From: Gordonibacter pamelaeae
Lineage (GTDB): Bacteria; Actinomycetota; Coriobacteriia; Coriobacteriales; Eggerthellaceae
Strand: one strand, 5' to 3'
Assembly (NCBI RefSeq): GCF_042665095.1
Contig: NZ_JBHTBV010000004.1
Length of the DNA stretch: 64,000 bases
Below, piece after piece: positions 1 to 8,595 of the stretch. Both the position numbers and the translations under genes were made by a program. Within the stretch, counting starts at the first letter, position 1; every line of letters starts with the position of its first letter. The notes under the pieces were generated by a model. That model had not been told where the DNA came from, ran no database searches, and saw nothing but the letters and a program-made list of their open reading frames with translations.

Positions 1-101
1 TTCGGCTAACTTCAAGAGGAAAGGCAAAGTGTTCGGATCAAGTTGCTAATCAACTCTCCCCTCATACGGCTTCTCAAAGCCTTTAAAAGCCGTTGAAATT
101 G

Positions 102-130
102 TTGGTGCCGTACCGTGGTTATGGTACAAT
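102..130 (+). promoter_or_regulatory. gyrB promoter
   Basis: A -35 box TTGGTG (102-107) and a -10 box TACAAT (125-130) are separated by exactly 17 bases and lie about 140 bases before gyrB. The rest of 1-266 shows no gene: an AT-richer stretch up to about 100, then a GC-rich leader capable of pairing. The same box style (TTGxxx, 17 bases, TAYAMT) recurs at other promoters in this window. Confidence 0.6.
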
Positions 131-272
131 TTTCCAGTTGCCGTCCCGCCATCCGGCCGTCGCTAAGCGACCTTGGCCGAGGCGGCCCGCGACGGCTGCG
201 CCGCCCGTGCCCGTCCCGCGCGGGACCGCGGCGCGTCCTCACGAAAATACGCACTGAAAAAGGAGCATGTCA

Positions 273-2237
273 GTGGCAAACAAACCTGACCATTACGACG
301 GTTCCGACATCCAGGTCCTCGAGGGCCTGGAGGCGGTCCGCAAGCGTCCGGGCATGTACATCGGCTCGACGGGCCCACGCGGCCTGCATCACCTGGTGTA
401 CGAGGTCGTGGACAACGCAGTCGACGAGGCGCTCGCCGGCTACTGCGACACCATCGAGGTGTGGATCCACCCCGACAACTCCATCACGGTCGACGACAAC
501 GGGCGCGGCATCCCCGTGGACAAGCACCCCAAGGAGAAGATCCCCACGGTGGAGGTCGTCCTCACCATCCTGCATGCCGGCGGCAAGTTCGGCGGCGAGG
601 GCTACAAGGTGTCCGGCGGCCTGCACGGCGTGGGCGTGTCGGTGGTGAACGCGCTGTCCTCGCGCGTGGAGGTGAGCGTGTTCAAGGAGGGCGTGCAGTA
701 CGACATCTCCTTCGACCACGGCAAGACGGCCGAGAAGCTGCGCGAGGTGGGCAAGGTGCGCCGCGGCAACGGCACCACGGTGACGTTCTGGCCCGACCCC
801 ACCATCTTCACCGACACCACGGTGTACGACTACGACACGCTGGCCAGCCGCTTCCGCGAGATGGCGTTCTTGAACAAGGGCCTGAAGATCATCCTGCACG
901 ACGAGCGCGTGAACCCCGGCAGCACGCTGTCCGACCTCGCGCCCGAGCCGCGCACCGAGGTGTTCCAGTACGCCGGCGGCATCGTGGACTTCGTGAAGTT
1001 CCTGAACGAGGGCAAGGAGACGCTGAACAAGCCCATCTACTTCGAGGCCGAGAACGACGACGGCACGGTGGAGGTGGCCATGCAGTGGTCGTCTTCCTAT
1101 TCCACGAACTCCGTCATGGCCTTCGCTAACAACATCAACACGCACGAGGGCGGCACGCACCTCGACGGCTTCAAGCAGGCCGTCACGCGCACCATCAACG
1201 AGTACGCCCGCGCGAAGGGCATCCTCAAGGAGAAGGACTCGAACCTCTCCGGCGACGACACGCGCGAGGGCTGCGCGGCCATCATCTCGGTAAAGCTGCA
1301 CGACCCGCAGTTCGAGGGCCAGACGAAGACGAAGCTCGGCAACACCGAGATCCGCCCGCTCGTGCAGAACGCGGTGACCCAGGGGCTCGCCGAGTACCTT
1401 GAGGAGAACCCGAAGCCGGCCAAGCGCATCATCGACAAGGCCACACAGGCGCTCAAGGCCCGCGAGGCCGCCCGCAAGGCCCGCGAGATGACGCGCCGCA
1501 AGGGAGTGCTCGACTCGTTCGCGCTGCCGGGCAAGCTGGCCGACTGCTCGTCCAAGACCCCGGCCGATTCCGAGATATTCATCGTAGAGGGCGACTCCGC
1601 AGGCGGCTCGGCCAAGCAGGCCCGCGACCGCAAGACGCAGGCCATCTTGCCCCTGCGCGGCAAGATCTTGAACGTGGAACGCGCCGGCCTGCACCGCTCG
1701 CTCTCCAGCGACACCATCAGCTCGCTCATCACGGCCATCGGCACGAACATCGGCGACGACTTCGACGCCGACCAAGCGCGTTACCACCGCATCATCATCA
1801 TGACCGATGCCGACGTCGACGGTGCGCATATCCGCTGCCTTCTGCTCACGTTCTTCTACCGCTACATGCCGGAGCTCATCAACCGCGGCTACATCTACAT
1901 CGCGCAGCCGCCCATCTTCGGCTTGAAGAAGAAGAACTCGCGCAGCCCCAAGATCGAGCGCTACATCTACGACGAGAGCGCGCTCGGATCGGTGCTCGCC
2001 GAGTACGACAATCCGGACAAGTTCGACGTCCAGCGCTACAAGGGCCTTGGCGAGATGGACCCCGACCAGCTGTGGGAGACCACGATGGAGCCCGAGACGC
2101 GCACGCTTCTGCAGGTGAACATCGACGATGCGGCCGAGGCCGAGCGTGTGGTGAGCGAGCTCATGGGCGACCAGGTGGAGCCCCGCAAGGAGTTCATCCA
2201 GAAGCACGCCCGCGACGTCCGGTTCCTGGACATTTAA
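273..2237 (+). CDS. gyrB: DNA gyrase subunit B
   Basis: This is the ATPase subunit of the A2B2 topoisomerase that introduces negative supercoils. The protein is full length at about 654 residues. The GHKL ATPase domain carries DNGRG near residue 75 and GGLHGVG near 115. The Toprim domain carries EGDSAGGSAKQ near 439 and DADVDGAH near 512, and KGLGEMD lies near 590. I chose GTG 273 over ATG 267 because AAGGAG ends at 265, leaving 7 bases to the GTG but only one to the ATG. Only 11 bases separate it from gyrA, so the two are surely one operon. gyrB-gyrA adjacency is typical near a chromosome origin; dnaA and dnaN would be expected to the left of the window, which is inference. Confidence 0.97.
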   Translation: MANKPDHYDGSDIQVLEGLEAVRKRPGMYIGSTGPRGLHHLVYEVVDNAVDEALAGYCDTIEVWIHPDNSITVDDNGRGIPVDKHPKEKIPTVEVVLTILHAGGKFGGEGYKVSGGLHGVGVSVVNALSSRVEVSVFKEGVQYDISFDHGKTAEKLREVGKVRRGNGTTVTFWPDPTIFTDTTVYDYDTLASRFREMAFLNKGLKIILHDERVNPGSTLSDLAPEPRTEVFQYAGGIVDFVKFLNEGKETLNKPIYFEAENDDGTVEVAMQWSSSYSTNSVMAFANNINTHEGGTHLDGFKQAVTRTINEYARAKGILKEKDSNLSGDDTREGCAAIISVKLHDPQFEGQTKTKLGNTEIRPLVQNAVTQGLAEYLEENPKPAKRIIDKATQALKAREAARKAREMTRRKGVLDSFALPGKLADCSSKTPADSEIFIVEGDSAGGSAKQARDRKTQAILPLRGKILNVERAGLHRSLSSDTISSLITAIGTNIGDDFDADQARYHRIIIMTDADVDGAHIRCLLLTFFYRYMPELINRGYIYIAQPPIFGLKKKNSRSPKIERYIYDESALGSVLAEYDNPDKFDVQRYKGLGEMDPDQLWETTMEPETRTLLQVNIDDAAEAERVVSELMGDQVEPRKEFIQKHARDVRFLDI

Positions 2238-2248
2238 GGAGAATCTAA

Positions 2249-5026
2249 GTGGCAGACAACAACGATTCTTTCGACGAGTTCCTCAACCGCGCCGAGGAGG
2301 ACTTCGACGCGGCGAACGGCGGCGGGGAAGAGGACGACCTGGAAGGCGCCCTCGCCGACGCGGAGGACGCCGAGGCCGACGACGATGCCCCGCGCGGCCC
2401 CGGCTCGGTGATCTCCGACGAGATGCGCGCCAAGGCGCTCATCAAGGACGACCTGCCGAGCGCCCATGGCGAGATCGTGGAGGGAGCCAACGGCGGCAAC
2501 GGCACCATCGTGCGCACGGCGTACCTGGGCAAGGAGATGCAGACGTCGTTCCTGGAGTATTCCATGAGCGTCATCGTGGCCCGCGCCCTGCCGGACGTGC
2601 GCGACGGCCTGAAGCCGGTGCACCGCCGCATCCTCTACGCCATGAACGAGAGCGGTTACACGCCCTCGCGCCCGCACATGAAGTCGGCCCGTACCGTGGG
2701 CGACGTCATCGGCAAGTACCACCCGCACGGCGACTCGGCGGTGTACGACACCATGGTGCGCCTGGCCCAGCCGTTCTCTATGCGCGTGCCCCTGATCGAC
2801 GGCCATGGCAACTTCGGCTCCATCGACGGCGACGGCGCGGCGGCCATGCGCTACACCGAGGCGCGCCTCGACAAGGCGGCCATGGAACTGCTCTCTGACC
2901 TGGACAAGGAGACGGTCGACTTCCAGCCGAACTACGACGAGAGCCTGGAAGAGCCCGTCGTGCTGCCGGCCCGCTTCCCGAACCTGCTGGTGAACGGCTC
3001 GCAGGGCATCGCCGTGGGTATGGCCACGAACATCCCGCCGCACAACCTGCGGGAGACCATCGACGCCACGTGCCTCATGCTCGACAACCCCGACGTCACC
3101 ACCGAGGAGCTCATGAAGGCGCTCCCCGGCCCCGACTTCCCCACGGGCGGCATCATCATGGGCAAGAAGGGCATCATCGACGCCTACGAGACGGGCCGCG
3201 GCTCGCTCACCGTGCGCGCCCGCTGCGAGGTTGAGGAGAAGAAGAACGGCCGCAGCTCCATCATCGTGAAGGAAATCCCCTACATGGTGAACCGCCAGCG
3301 CCTGCTTGAGAAGCTGGGCGAGCTCGTGCGCGACAAGAAGCTGCCCGAGATATCGAACATCCACGACGGCGCCGACCGCCACGGCATCGACATCATCATC
3401 GACCTCAAGCAGAACGCCATTCCGCAGGTGGTGCTCAACAAGCTGTACAAGCACACGCAGCTGCAGGTGGGCTTCGGCGCCATCATGCTGTCGCTCGTGG
3501 ACGGCGTGCCGCGCGTGCTCTCGCTCAAGGAGATGCTGCACTACTACATCGCGCACCAGGAAGACGTCATCGTGCGCCGGACGCGCTACGAGCTGGCGAA
3601 GGCCGAGGAACGCGCGCACATCCTCGAGGGCTTGGTGGTCGCACTCGACAATATCGACGAGGTCATCACCATCATTCGCTCCTCGCAGACCGACGCCGAG
3701 GCGGCCTCTCGCCTCACCGAGCGCTTCGGGCTGTCGAAGAAGCAGACCGACGCCATCTTGGAGATGAAGCTGCGCCGCCTGACCGGCTTGGAGCGCGGCA
3801 AGATCGAGGACGAGCTGGCCGCCCTGCGCGAGAAGATCGACTACTACAAGCGCGTCCTGGGCGACATGACGCTCGTGCGCGAGATCATCAAGGACGAGCT
3901 GCAGGAGATCAAGAAGAAGTTCGGCACGCCGCGCAAGACGCTTCTCTCGGCCGACGCCAAGGACATCGACGTGGAGGACCTCATCGCCGACGAGAACATG
4001 GTGGTGACGGTGACGAAGGCCGGCTACGTGAAGCGCCTGCCCGTGGCCACCTACCGCCAGCAGAAGCGCGGCGGCAAGGGAATGCAGGGCGTGAACCTGA
4101 AGGACAACGACTACGTGGAGCACCTGTTCGTGGCGTCGACGCACGCGTACATGCTGTTCTTCTCCACGGCCGGCAAGGTGTACCGCCTGAAGGTGTACGA
4201 GCTTCCCGAGGCATCGCGCCACGCACGCGGCACGGCCATCGTGAACCTGTTGCCGCTGGCGAAGGGGGAGACCATCTCCGCCGTCATTGCCACGAAGGAC
4301 TTCCCGGCTGACGAGTTCCTCATGTTCGCCACGTCGCACGGCATGGTGAAGAAGACGTCCATGGAGCTGTACGACCGCACGCGCCGCGACGGCCTCATCG
4401 CCATCAACCTGAAGGATAACGACGAGCTCATCTCGGTGAAGCGCGTCGCGCCCGGCGAGAAGGTCATCATGGTGTCGAGCGCCGGCAAGGCCATCAAGTG
4501 GGACGAGGGCGAGGTGCGCGGCATGGGCCGTGACACCATGGGCGTGCGCGGCATGAACGTGCCGCCTATCGCGCGGGTGCTGGGCATGGAGATTGCCAAG
4601 CCCAGGACCGAGTTGTTCGTCATCACCGAGAAGGGCTTCGGCAAGCGCACCCCCGTGAGCGACTACCCCGACCACCATCGCGGCGGCCAGGGCGTGTTCA
4701 CCATCACCATGACGGAGAAGAAGGGCCTCTTGGCCGCCATGAAGATCGTGGCGCCCGACGAGGAGATCATGATCATGTCCGAGGAGGGCGTGGTCGTGCG
4801 CACCCCGGTGTCCGGCATCTCCGAGCTCGGCCGCTCCACGCAGGGCGTCTGCGTGATGAAGGTGGGCGACGGCGACCGTGTGACGGCCGTGGCCATCTCG
4901 AGCCGCGCCAAGAAGAAGCGTCCCTCCGGCGAGAAGCCCGGCAACGAGGACGAGGCGACGCTCGACTTGCTGGAAGAGGAGTCCGAGGAGGGCGGCCTCT
5001 CCGAGAACGAGATCGACGAGGCTTAA
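2249..5026 (+). CDS. gyrA: DNA gyrase subunit A with an acidic N-terminal extension
   Basis: This is the DNA breakage-reunion subunit of gyrase, 925 residues. The catalytic tyrosine is Tyr202 in RYTEARL, and the GyrA box QKRGGKG near residue 605 separates gyrase from topoisomerase IV. The quinolone-resistance region reads HPHGDSAVYD with Ser163 and Asp167, which correspond to E. coli Ser83 and Asp87, so no classical resistance change is seen. All landmarks sit about 80 residues later than in E. coli GyrA because of an acidic, Asp/Glu-rich N-terminal extension. The GTG start at 2249 has a strong AAGGAGAA site just upstream, so the extension is probably real. The C-terminus is also acidic. Translation is likely coupled to gyrB. 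Confidence 0.96.
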   Translation: MADNNDSFDEFLNRAEEDFDAANGGGEEDDLEGALADAEDAEADDDAPRGPGSVISDEMRAKALIKDDLPSAHGEIVEGANGGNGTIVRTAYLGKEMQTSFLEYSMSVIVARALPDVRDGLKPVHRRILYAMNESGYTPSRPHMKSARTVGDVIGKYHPHGDSAVYDTMVRLAQPFSMRVPLIDGHGNFGSIDGDGAAAMRYTEARLDKAAMELLSDLDKETVDFQPNYDESLEEPVVLPARFPNLLVNGSQGIAVGMATNIPPHNLRETIDATCLMLDNPDVTTEELMKALPGPDFPTGGIIMGKKGIIDAYETGRGSLTVRARCEVEEKKNGRSSIIVKEIPYMVNRQRLLEKLGELVRDKKLPEISNIHDGADRHGIDIIIDLKQNAIPQVVLNKLYKHTQLQVGFGAIMLSLVDGVPRVLSLKEMLHYYIAHQEDVIVRRTRYELAKAEERAHILEGLVVALDNIDEVITIIRSSQTDAEAASRLTERFGLSKKQTDAILEMKLRRLTGLERGKIEDELAALREKIDYYKRVLGDMTLVREIIKDELQEIKKKFGTPRKTLLSADAKDIDVEDLIADENMVVTVTKAGYVKRLPVATYRQQKRGGKGMQGVNLKDNDYVEHLFVASTHAYMLFFSTAGKVYRLKVYELPEASRHARGTAIVNLLPLAKGETISAVIATKDFPADEFLMFATSHGMVKKTSMELYDRTRRDGLIAINLKDNDELISVKRVAPGEKVIMVSSAGKAIKWDEGEVRGMGRDTMGVRGMNVPPIARVLGMEIAKPRTELFVITEKGFGKRTPVSDYPDHHRGGQGVFTITMTEKKGLLAAMKIVAPDEEIMIMSEEGVVVRTPVSGISELGRSTQGVCVMKVGDGDRVTAVAISSRAKKKRPSGEKPGNEDEATLDLLEEESEEGGLSENEIDEA

Positions 5027-5091
5027 AACCGAGCGATTGATCGTCCGGCGACCTGCAGCCGCGCCCCGCGCGCTTGCAGGCGCCGACCCAG

Positions 5092-5127
5092 CCGACGGGC
5101 CCGCAAGGGCCCGTCGGTCGTTCTTGC
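5092..5127 (+). terminator. gyrBA terminator
   Basis: An 11-bp perfect stem (CCGACGGGCCC, 5092-5102, with its complement at 5107-5117) is closed by a GCAA tetraloop and followed by a T-richer tract (TCGTTCTTGCT). It lies 66 bases after the gyrA stop. Confidence 0.85.
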
Positions 5128-5423
5128 TCTGCGGTTCCCCGTTTCCTTCGCTACTCGATTATACTGTCGCTCCATTCCTCATCCTCTTGATCATCCCCTC
5201 CCTCCCCCTCCGAATCGTTTTTTCATTCCCCTTATCAGTTCGTCCTCCTAGCAACGCGATTCAATTTATCGAGCACCAACTCCAACTCTCTATTTCGCTT
5301 CCCGTATTCTCATCCGTTTCTTTTGTCGCTCATGTTTCAGTCCTTCCTTCCTTCGCGAGGCTCCTCGCTGATCAGGTTCTCGATTTTTCGTTCTCCGCCC
5401 TCCCTTTCTGCCTTTTTGCAAAA
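5118..5423. other. Pyrimidine-rich, AT-richer intergenic spacer
   Basis: About 300 bases with a strong strand bias: 47 of the 60 bases in 5161-5220 are C or T on the + strand, and the stretch is clearly less GC-rich than the flanking genes. A 132-codon open frame runs through it and through the gyrA terminator, but it has no ribosome site and its apparent hydrophobicity follows from the T-rich strand. I see no gene here. From 5440 to the MATE gene at 5639 I see nothing else recognisable apart from a possible -10 (TATACT) near 5562. Confidence 0.5.
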
Positions 5424-5439
5424 TGTTTCACGTGAAACA
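5424..5439. promoter_or_regulatory. parS site 1 (exact)
   Basis: Exact 16-bp palindrome TGTTTCACGTGAAACA, which matches the well-known ParB/Spo0J parS consensus. It lies in the non-coding spacer between gyrA and the MATE gene. ParB loads at such sites and spreads to recruit SMC for origin segregation. Confidence 0.9.
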
Positions 5440-5638
5440 TTTGGTTATTAATTCAATCAACAAATAACTTTTTGAACTTCGTGAATTAGCGAACGTTCGT
5501 ACTCATGAATGCGGAAATAATGGATGGGTCAAGTGCCCGTCATGCGGGTGTTGACGTGCCGTATACTGCACGCCTCGTGAATGTGAACACGTCTGCTGGA
5601 AGGCAGGCGCTTCGCATGAAAGGGGGGCGGAGAAGCCC

Positions 5639-7360
5639 ATGTCCATTACCGCATTGGCCCAAGGGGCGCGTGGTCGCGCACAGGGAGCCTGGGGGAACGC
5701 ACAGAACGCGCGACGGCGTGCCGGGGATGCGCGGAGGGCCCGCGCTGGGCGCGCACCGGCCGAGAAGACCTCGTCGGCCGACGTGTTCGTGCTGTCCGTC
5801 CCGCTGTTCATCGAGCTGTTCATTCAGATCATGGTAGGCAACGTGAACCAGATGATGCTGGCCCCGCACGGCACCGACCCGGCCGCCGCCGTGGGCAACG
5901 CGCTGCAGATACTCAACATCATCACGATCGCGCTGTCGGCCATGGGCACGGCGTCCACCGTGCTGGTCACGCGCGTGCTGGGGAACGCCTCGTCCAAGCG
6001 CACGATATCGGAGATCGCCACCGTCGCGCTCGTGGTGAACATGGCCTTGGGCGCCCTCATGACGGCGGTGCTGTTCGCGTTCTGGCCGCAGTTCTTCAGC
6101 TGGCTGCACATCGATGCCACGCTGTGGGGCATGGGCTCGTCGTTTTTGCTTATCGTGGGCTCCACCACCATCCTGCAGGGCGCGTTCTTCGCCATCACGG
6201 CGCTTCTGCGCAGCTTTGCGCGCGTGGGCGACGTCATGGGGGCCAGCCTGGCCATGAACGCGGTGGACGTCGGCGTGGGCCTTGTGCTGGTGAACGGCCT
6301 GGGCGGCGTGCCGGCGCTCGGCGTAGAGGGCACTGCGGCCGCCAACGTGGCGGCACGCGTCGTGGGCCTGGGGCTGGCGGCGTTCATGCTGCTGCGCCAC
6401 ACCGACGTCCGACCGTCGCCGCGGCTGCTGCGCCCGTTCCCGAAAAAGACGCTCAAGAACATGCTGGGCGTGGGCATCCCCTCGTCGGGCGAGCAGATGA
6501 ACTACGACCTGGCTCAGATCGTCATCCTGTCGTTCATCAACGTGCTCGGTACGACGGTGGTCACGGTGAAGGTGTACTGCTCCATGCTGGCGAGCATCGC
6601 CTACCTGTACTCCATAGCGCTGTCGCAGGCGACGCAGATCGTGCTGGGCTACCTGTTCGGCGCAGGTAAGTTCGACATCGTGCGCAGGCGCGTGTGGATG
6701 GCCGACCTCATAGCCGCCGTGCTCACCACGGCCGTGTCGCTCACGCTGTGGTGGAACTTCGACGCTGTGGTGGGGCTGCTCACCGCCGACCCGGTCGTGC
6801 ACGAGCTGGGCCGCCAGATCATGCTGGTGGAGGTGTTTCTGGGAATAGGCCGCAGCCTGAACATTGTCATGGTGCGCGCCCTCATCGCGCTCGGCGACGT
6901 GCGCACGCCGGTGACGGTGAACGTGGCGTTCTCGTGGGTGTTCGCAGTGGGCGGCGGCTGGCTGCTGGGCATCGGCTGGGGCTGGGGCCTCGTGGGCATG
7001 TGGATAGCCATGTGCATCGACGAGTGGCTGCGCGCCGGCTTCCTCATTGCCACGTTCGCACGCGGTGGTTGGAAGCGGCGGGCGCTCGGCTCCGTCGAAG
7101 GGGGAGGGGTAGAGCATACGGGCCCCCGTCGGGAGCGTCCGGCGCCGATCGGTTCCAGCGAGGTTGGCGCGCGCGTGTCTGCGGCTTCCGAGAAGCCCGA
7201 ACTGCCCCCGACCGAGCCAACGTTCGGCCCTTTCGCGCCGACGCGGGTGAAGCAGGGCGAGATCGTGGGGGTAAACGTCCCGTCGTTCGTGGTGACCACG
7301 GCGCTCGACGGCAGCAACTCGGCGTCCGTTCTCGATGACATCGCCTCGTCGTTCTGGTAG
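5639..7360 (+). CDS. MATE family multidrug/cation antiporter
   Basis: A membrane exporter of the MatE fold (NorM/DinF group), which expels organic cations or drugs using a Na+ or H+ gradient. From about residue 45 the sequence holds roughly twelve hydrophobic segments in two related halves, beginning with SVPLFIELFIQIMVGNVNQM, as in MATE proteins. Two parts are unusual: an Ala/Arg/Gly-rich N-terminal stretch of about 45 residues before the first helix, and a hydrophilic Pro-rich tail of about 90 residues after the last helix, making 573 residues against the usual 440-480. ATG 5639 is preceded by a purine-rich GGCGGAG site. Its end is convergent with the nuclease gene. Substrate unknown. Confidence 0.88.
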   Translation: MSITALAQGARGRAQGAWGNAQNARRRAGDARRARAGRAPAEKTSSADVFVLSVPLFIELFIQIMVGNVNQMMLAPHGTDPAAAVGNALQILNIITIALSAMGTASTVLVTRVLGNASSKRTISEIATVALVVNMALGALMTAVLFAFWPQFFSWLHIDATLWGMGSSFLLIVGSTTILQGAFFAITALLRSFARVGDVMGASLAMNAVDVGVGLVLVNGLGGVPALGVEGTAAANVAARVVGLGLAAFMLLRHTDVRPSPRLLRPFPKKTLKNMLGVGIPSSGEQMNYDLAQIVILSFINVLGTTVVTVKVYCSMLASIAYLYSIALSQATQIVLGYLFGAGKFDIVRRRVWMADLIAAVLTTAVSLTLWWNFDAVVGLLTADPVVHELGRQIMLVEVFLGIGRSLNIVMVRALIALGDVRTPVTVNVAFSWVFAVGGGWLLGIGWGWGLVGMWIAMCIDEWLRAGFLIATFARGGWKRRALGSVEGGGVEHTGPRRERPAPIGSSEVGARVSAASEKPELPPTEPTFGPFAPTRVKQGEIVGVNVPSFVVTTALDGSNSASVLDDIASSFW

Positions 7361-7373
7361 GCGAGGCGATGTC
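7337..7373. terminator. Hairpin across the MATE stop codon
   Basis: A 12-bp perfect inverted repeat (GACATCGCCTCG at 7337-7348, complement at 7362-7373) brackets the TAG stop at 7358. No T tract follows on either strand, so this is only terminator-like. It lies between two convergent genes. Confidence 0.4.
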
Positions 7374-7448
7374 GGGTCCCTCCGCCCGCCGTCGGACTGC
7401 TACCGCTCGCCCCTTCGGGGCAGCCGTCGGCAGGTCGGCGTTGGGGAG

Positions 7449-7952
7449 CTACCCTTCGAAATCCTCCGGGGCCAGCTCTTCCAGGAACGTGCGGAAATCG
7501 GCGAGCTCGTCTTCCGCGTCCGGCGCGTTCTTGAACACGTAGGGGAACGACGCCCGTTCGAGCACGTCCTCCTCGATGAAGATGGGCGCCTGCTGGCGCA
7601 GCGCGAGGGCGATGGCATCGGACGGGCGCGCATCCAGGTCGATCAGACGGTCGTGCTGCTTGAGCGTGAGCCGCGCGAAGAACATGGCGCCCTTCACGTC
7701 GTTGATGACCACGTGGTCGACGCGCGCGTCGAGGTTCGTGAGCGCATCGAGGAACAGGTCGTGCGTCATGGGCCGTGCCAAGCGGGCTTTCTCCAAGGCT
7801 ATCCCCAGTTGGGTGGCCTCGTTCATGCCAACCCAGATGGGAACGATGCGGTACTTTCCGGGCTGCGACGGCTCTTCGATGGGCTGCAGCACGAGAATGG
7901 AGGGAGCCGGCGCGGCCGACACGATCAGGGTTTGCACGTTGACGGGTTTCAT
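7449..7952 (-). CDS. Bifunctional nuclease family protein (BFN/DUF151)
   Basis: A 167-residue cytoplasmic protein of the DUF151 (bifunctional nuclease) family. Family members have RNase/DNase activity in plants; their bacterial role is poorly defined. It has the family pattern: a beta-rich start, IVPIWVGMNEATQLGIALE near residues 37-55, MTHDLFLDAL, and the signature LDARPSDAIALALR near residues 105-118. The length is typical. It is transcribed alone on the minus strand. A TATAAT-like -10 on that strand sits at 8000-8005, about 50 bases before the start. Family assignment is firm; the substrate is not known. Confidence 0.85.
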   Translation of the reverse strand: MKPVNVQTLIVSAAPAPSILVLQPIEEPSQPGKYRIVPIWVGMNEATQLGIALEKARLARPMTHDLFLDALTNLDARVDHVVINDVKGAMFFARLTLKQHDRLIDLDARPSDAIALALRQQAPIFIEEDVLERASFPYVFKNAPDAEDELADFRTFLEELAPEDFEG

Positions 7953-8229
7953 CGCAGCTCCTCGTTGGCTCGGGTTCGCCGGTACGTCGATCGCCCTCGA
8001 TTATACCGCGCGCTTGCGATATCGACGGTTGACGAGGAAGGCGTTTTCCTCGCGTGACGGGCCCGTGGCAAACCGTCCGCACGCCGTCGATGCAAGCTGC
8101 GTCGACCCTGGCGCCCCGATGGTCTGGACGGGCAGGGAAGATAGCGCCGCCGTGGGCTCCTTCGGCTTTCGGGAAGTTCAAACGAGCGCATCGCCAGGGC
8201 AACCTTTTGAAATTCCTTGCGAAAAGTGC

Positions 8230-8259
8230 TTGACCAAACCGTTGATTCTGGGTTACAGT
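8230..8259 (+). promoter_or_regulatory. tRNA-Ile promoter
   Basis: TTGACC (8230-8235), an 18-base spacer and TACAGT (8254-8259) lie 18 bases before the tRNA, a normal distance for a stable RNA gene. The remainder of 7953-8229 holds only the minus-strand -10 of the nuclease gene and no recognisable gene. Confidence 0.6.
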
Positions 8260-8277
8260 ATCCAGGCACTTTTTTAC

Positions 8278-8354
<77 letters not shown>

Positions 8355-8365
8355 CTTTTTGCGAT

Positions 8366-8413
8366 AAACGCTCCACCGTGAGCCGAGTTAGCCGGTGGAG
8401 CGTTTATTATTTT
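8366..8413 (+). terminator. Terminator after tRNA-Ile
   Basis: A 12-bp stem (AAACGCTCCACC at 8366-8377, complement at 8394-8405) is followed by ATTATTTT. It separates tRNA-Ile from tRNA-Ala, so the two are likely separate transcripts. Confidence 0.75.
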
Positions 8414-8480
8414 CCGAAGAAAGTGCCGTTTCCCTTTTCGCCAAGGCTCGTTCCGAGGCGGCAGGCGCGAGACGAAGAAC

Positions 8481-8556
8481 GGGGCATTAGCTCAGCTGGG
8501 AGAGCGACGGCTTTGCAAGCCGTAGGTCAGGGGTTCGATCCCCCTATGCTCCACCA
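8481..8556 (+). tRNA. tRNA-Ala (TGC)
   Basis: Complete 76-base cloverleaf with encoded CCA. The acceptor GGGGCAT pairs with ATGCTCC (one G-T pair). The anticodon stem ACGGC/GCCGT encloses TTTGCAA, giving anticodon TGC at 8514-8516. Confidence 0.97.
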
Positions 8557-8564
8557 TAACATCC

Positions 8565-8593
8565 AACGGCCGCGAGGCCGTTTCTTTTTTTTT
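8565..8593 (+). terminator. Terminator after tRNA-Ala
   Basis: Stem AACGGCC/GGCCGTT with a GCGA tetraloop (8565-8582) followed by TCTTTTTTTTT. It abuts the 3' end of the TraX-like gene on the other strand. Confidence 0.85.
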
Positions 8594-8595
8594 CC

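Noticed and set aside
2234..4678. An 814-codon open frame on the minus strand opposite gyrA
   Set aside because: It is the shadow of gyrA in GC-rich DNA: very rich in His, Val, Ala and Arg, no motif, no ribosome site. Similar frames opposite gyrB (270-2207) and typA (10439-12571) were rejected for the same reason.
5037..5435. A 132-codon frame after gyrA with a hydrophobic look
   Set aside because: It runs through the gyrA terminator and the T-rich spacer, has no ribosome site, and ends in the parS site; its hydrophobicity follows from the T bias.
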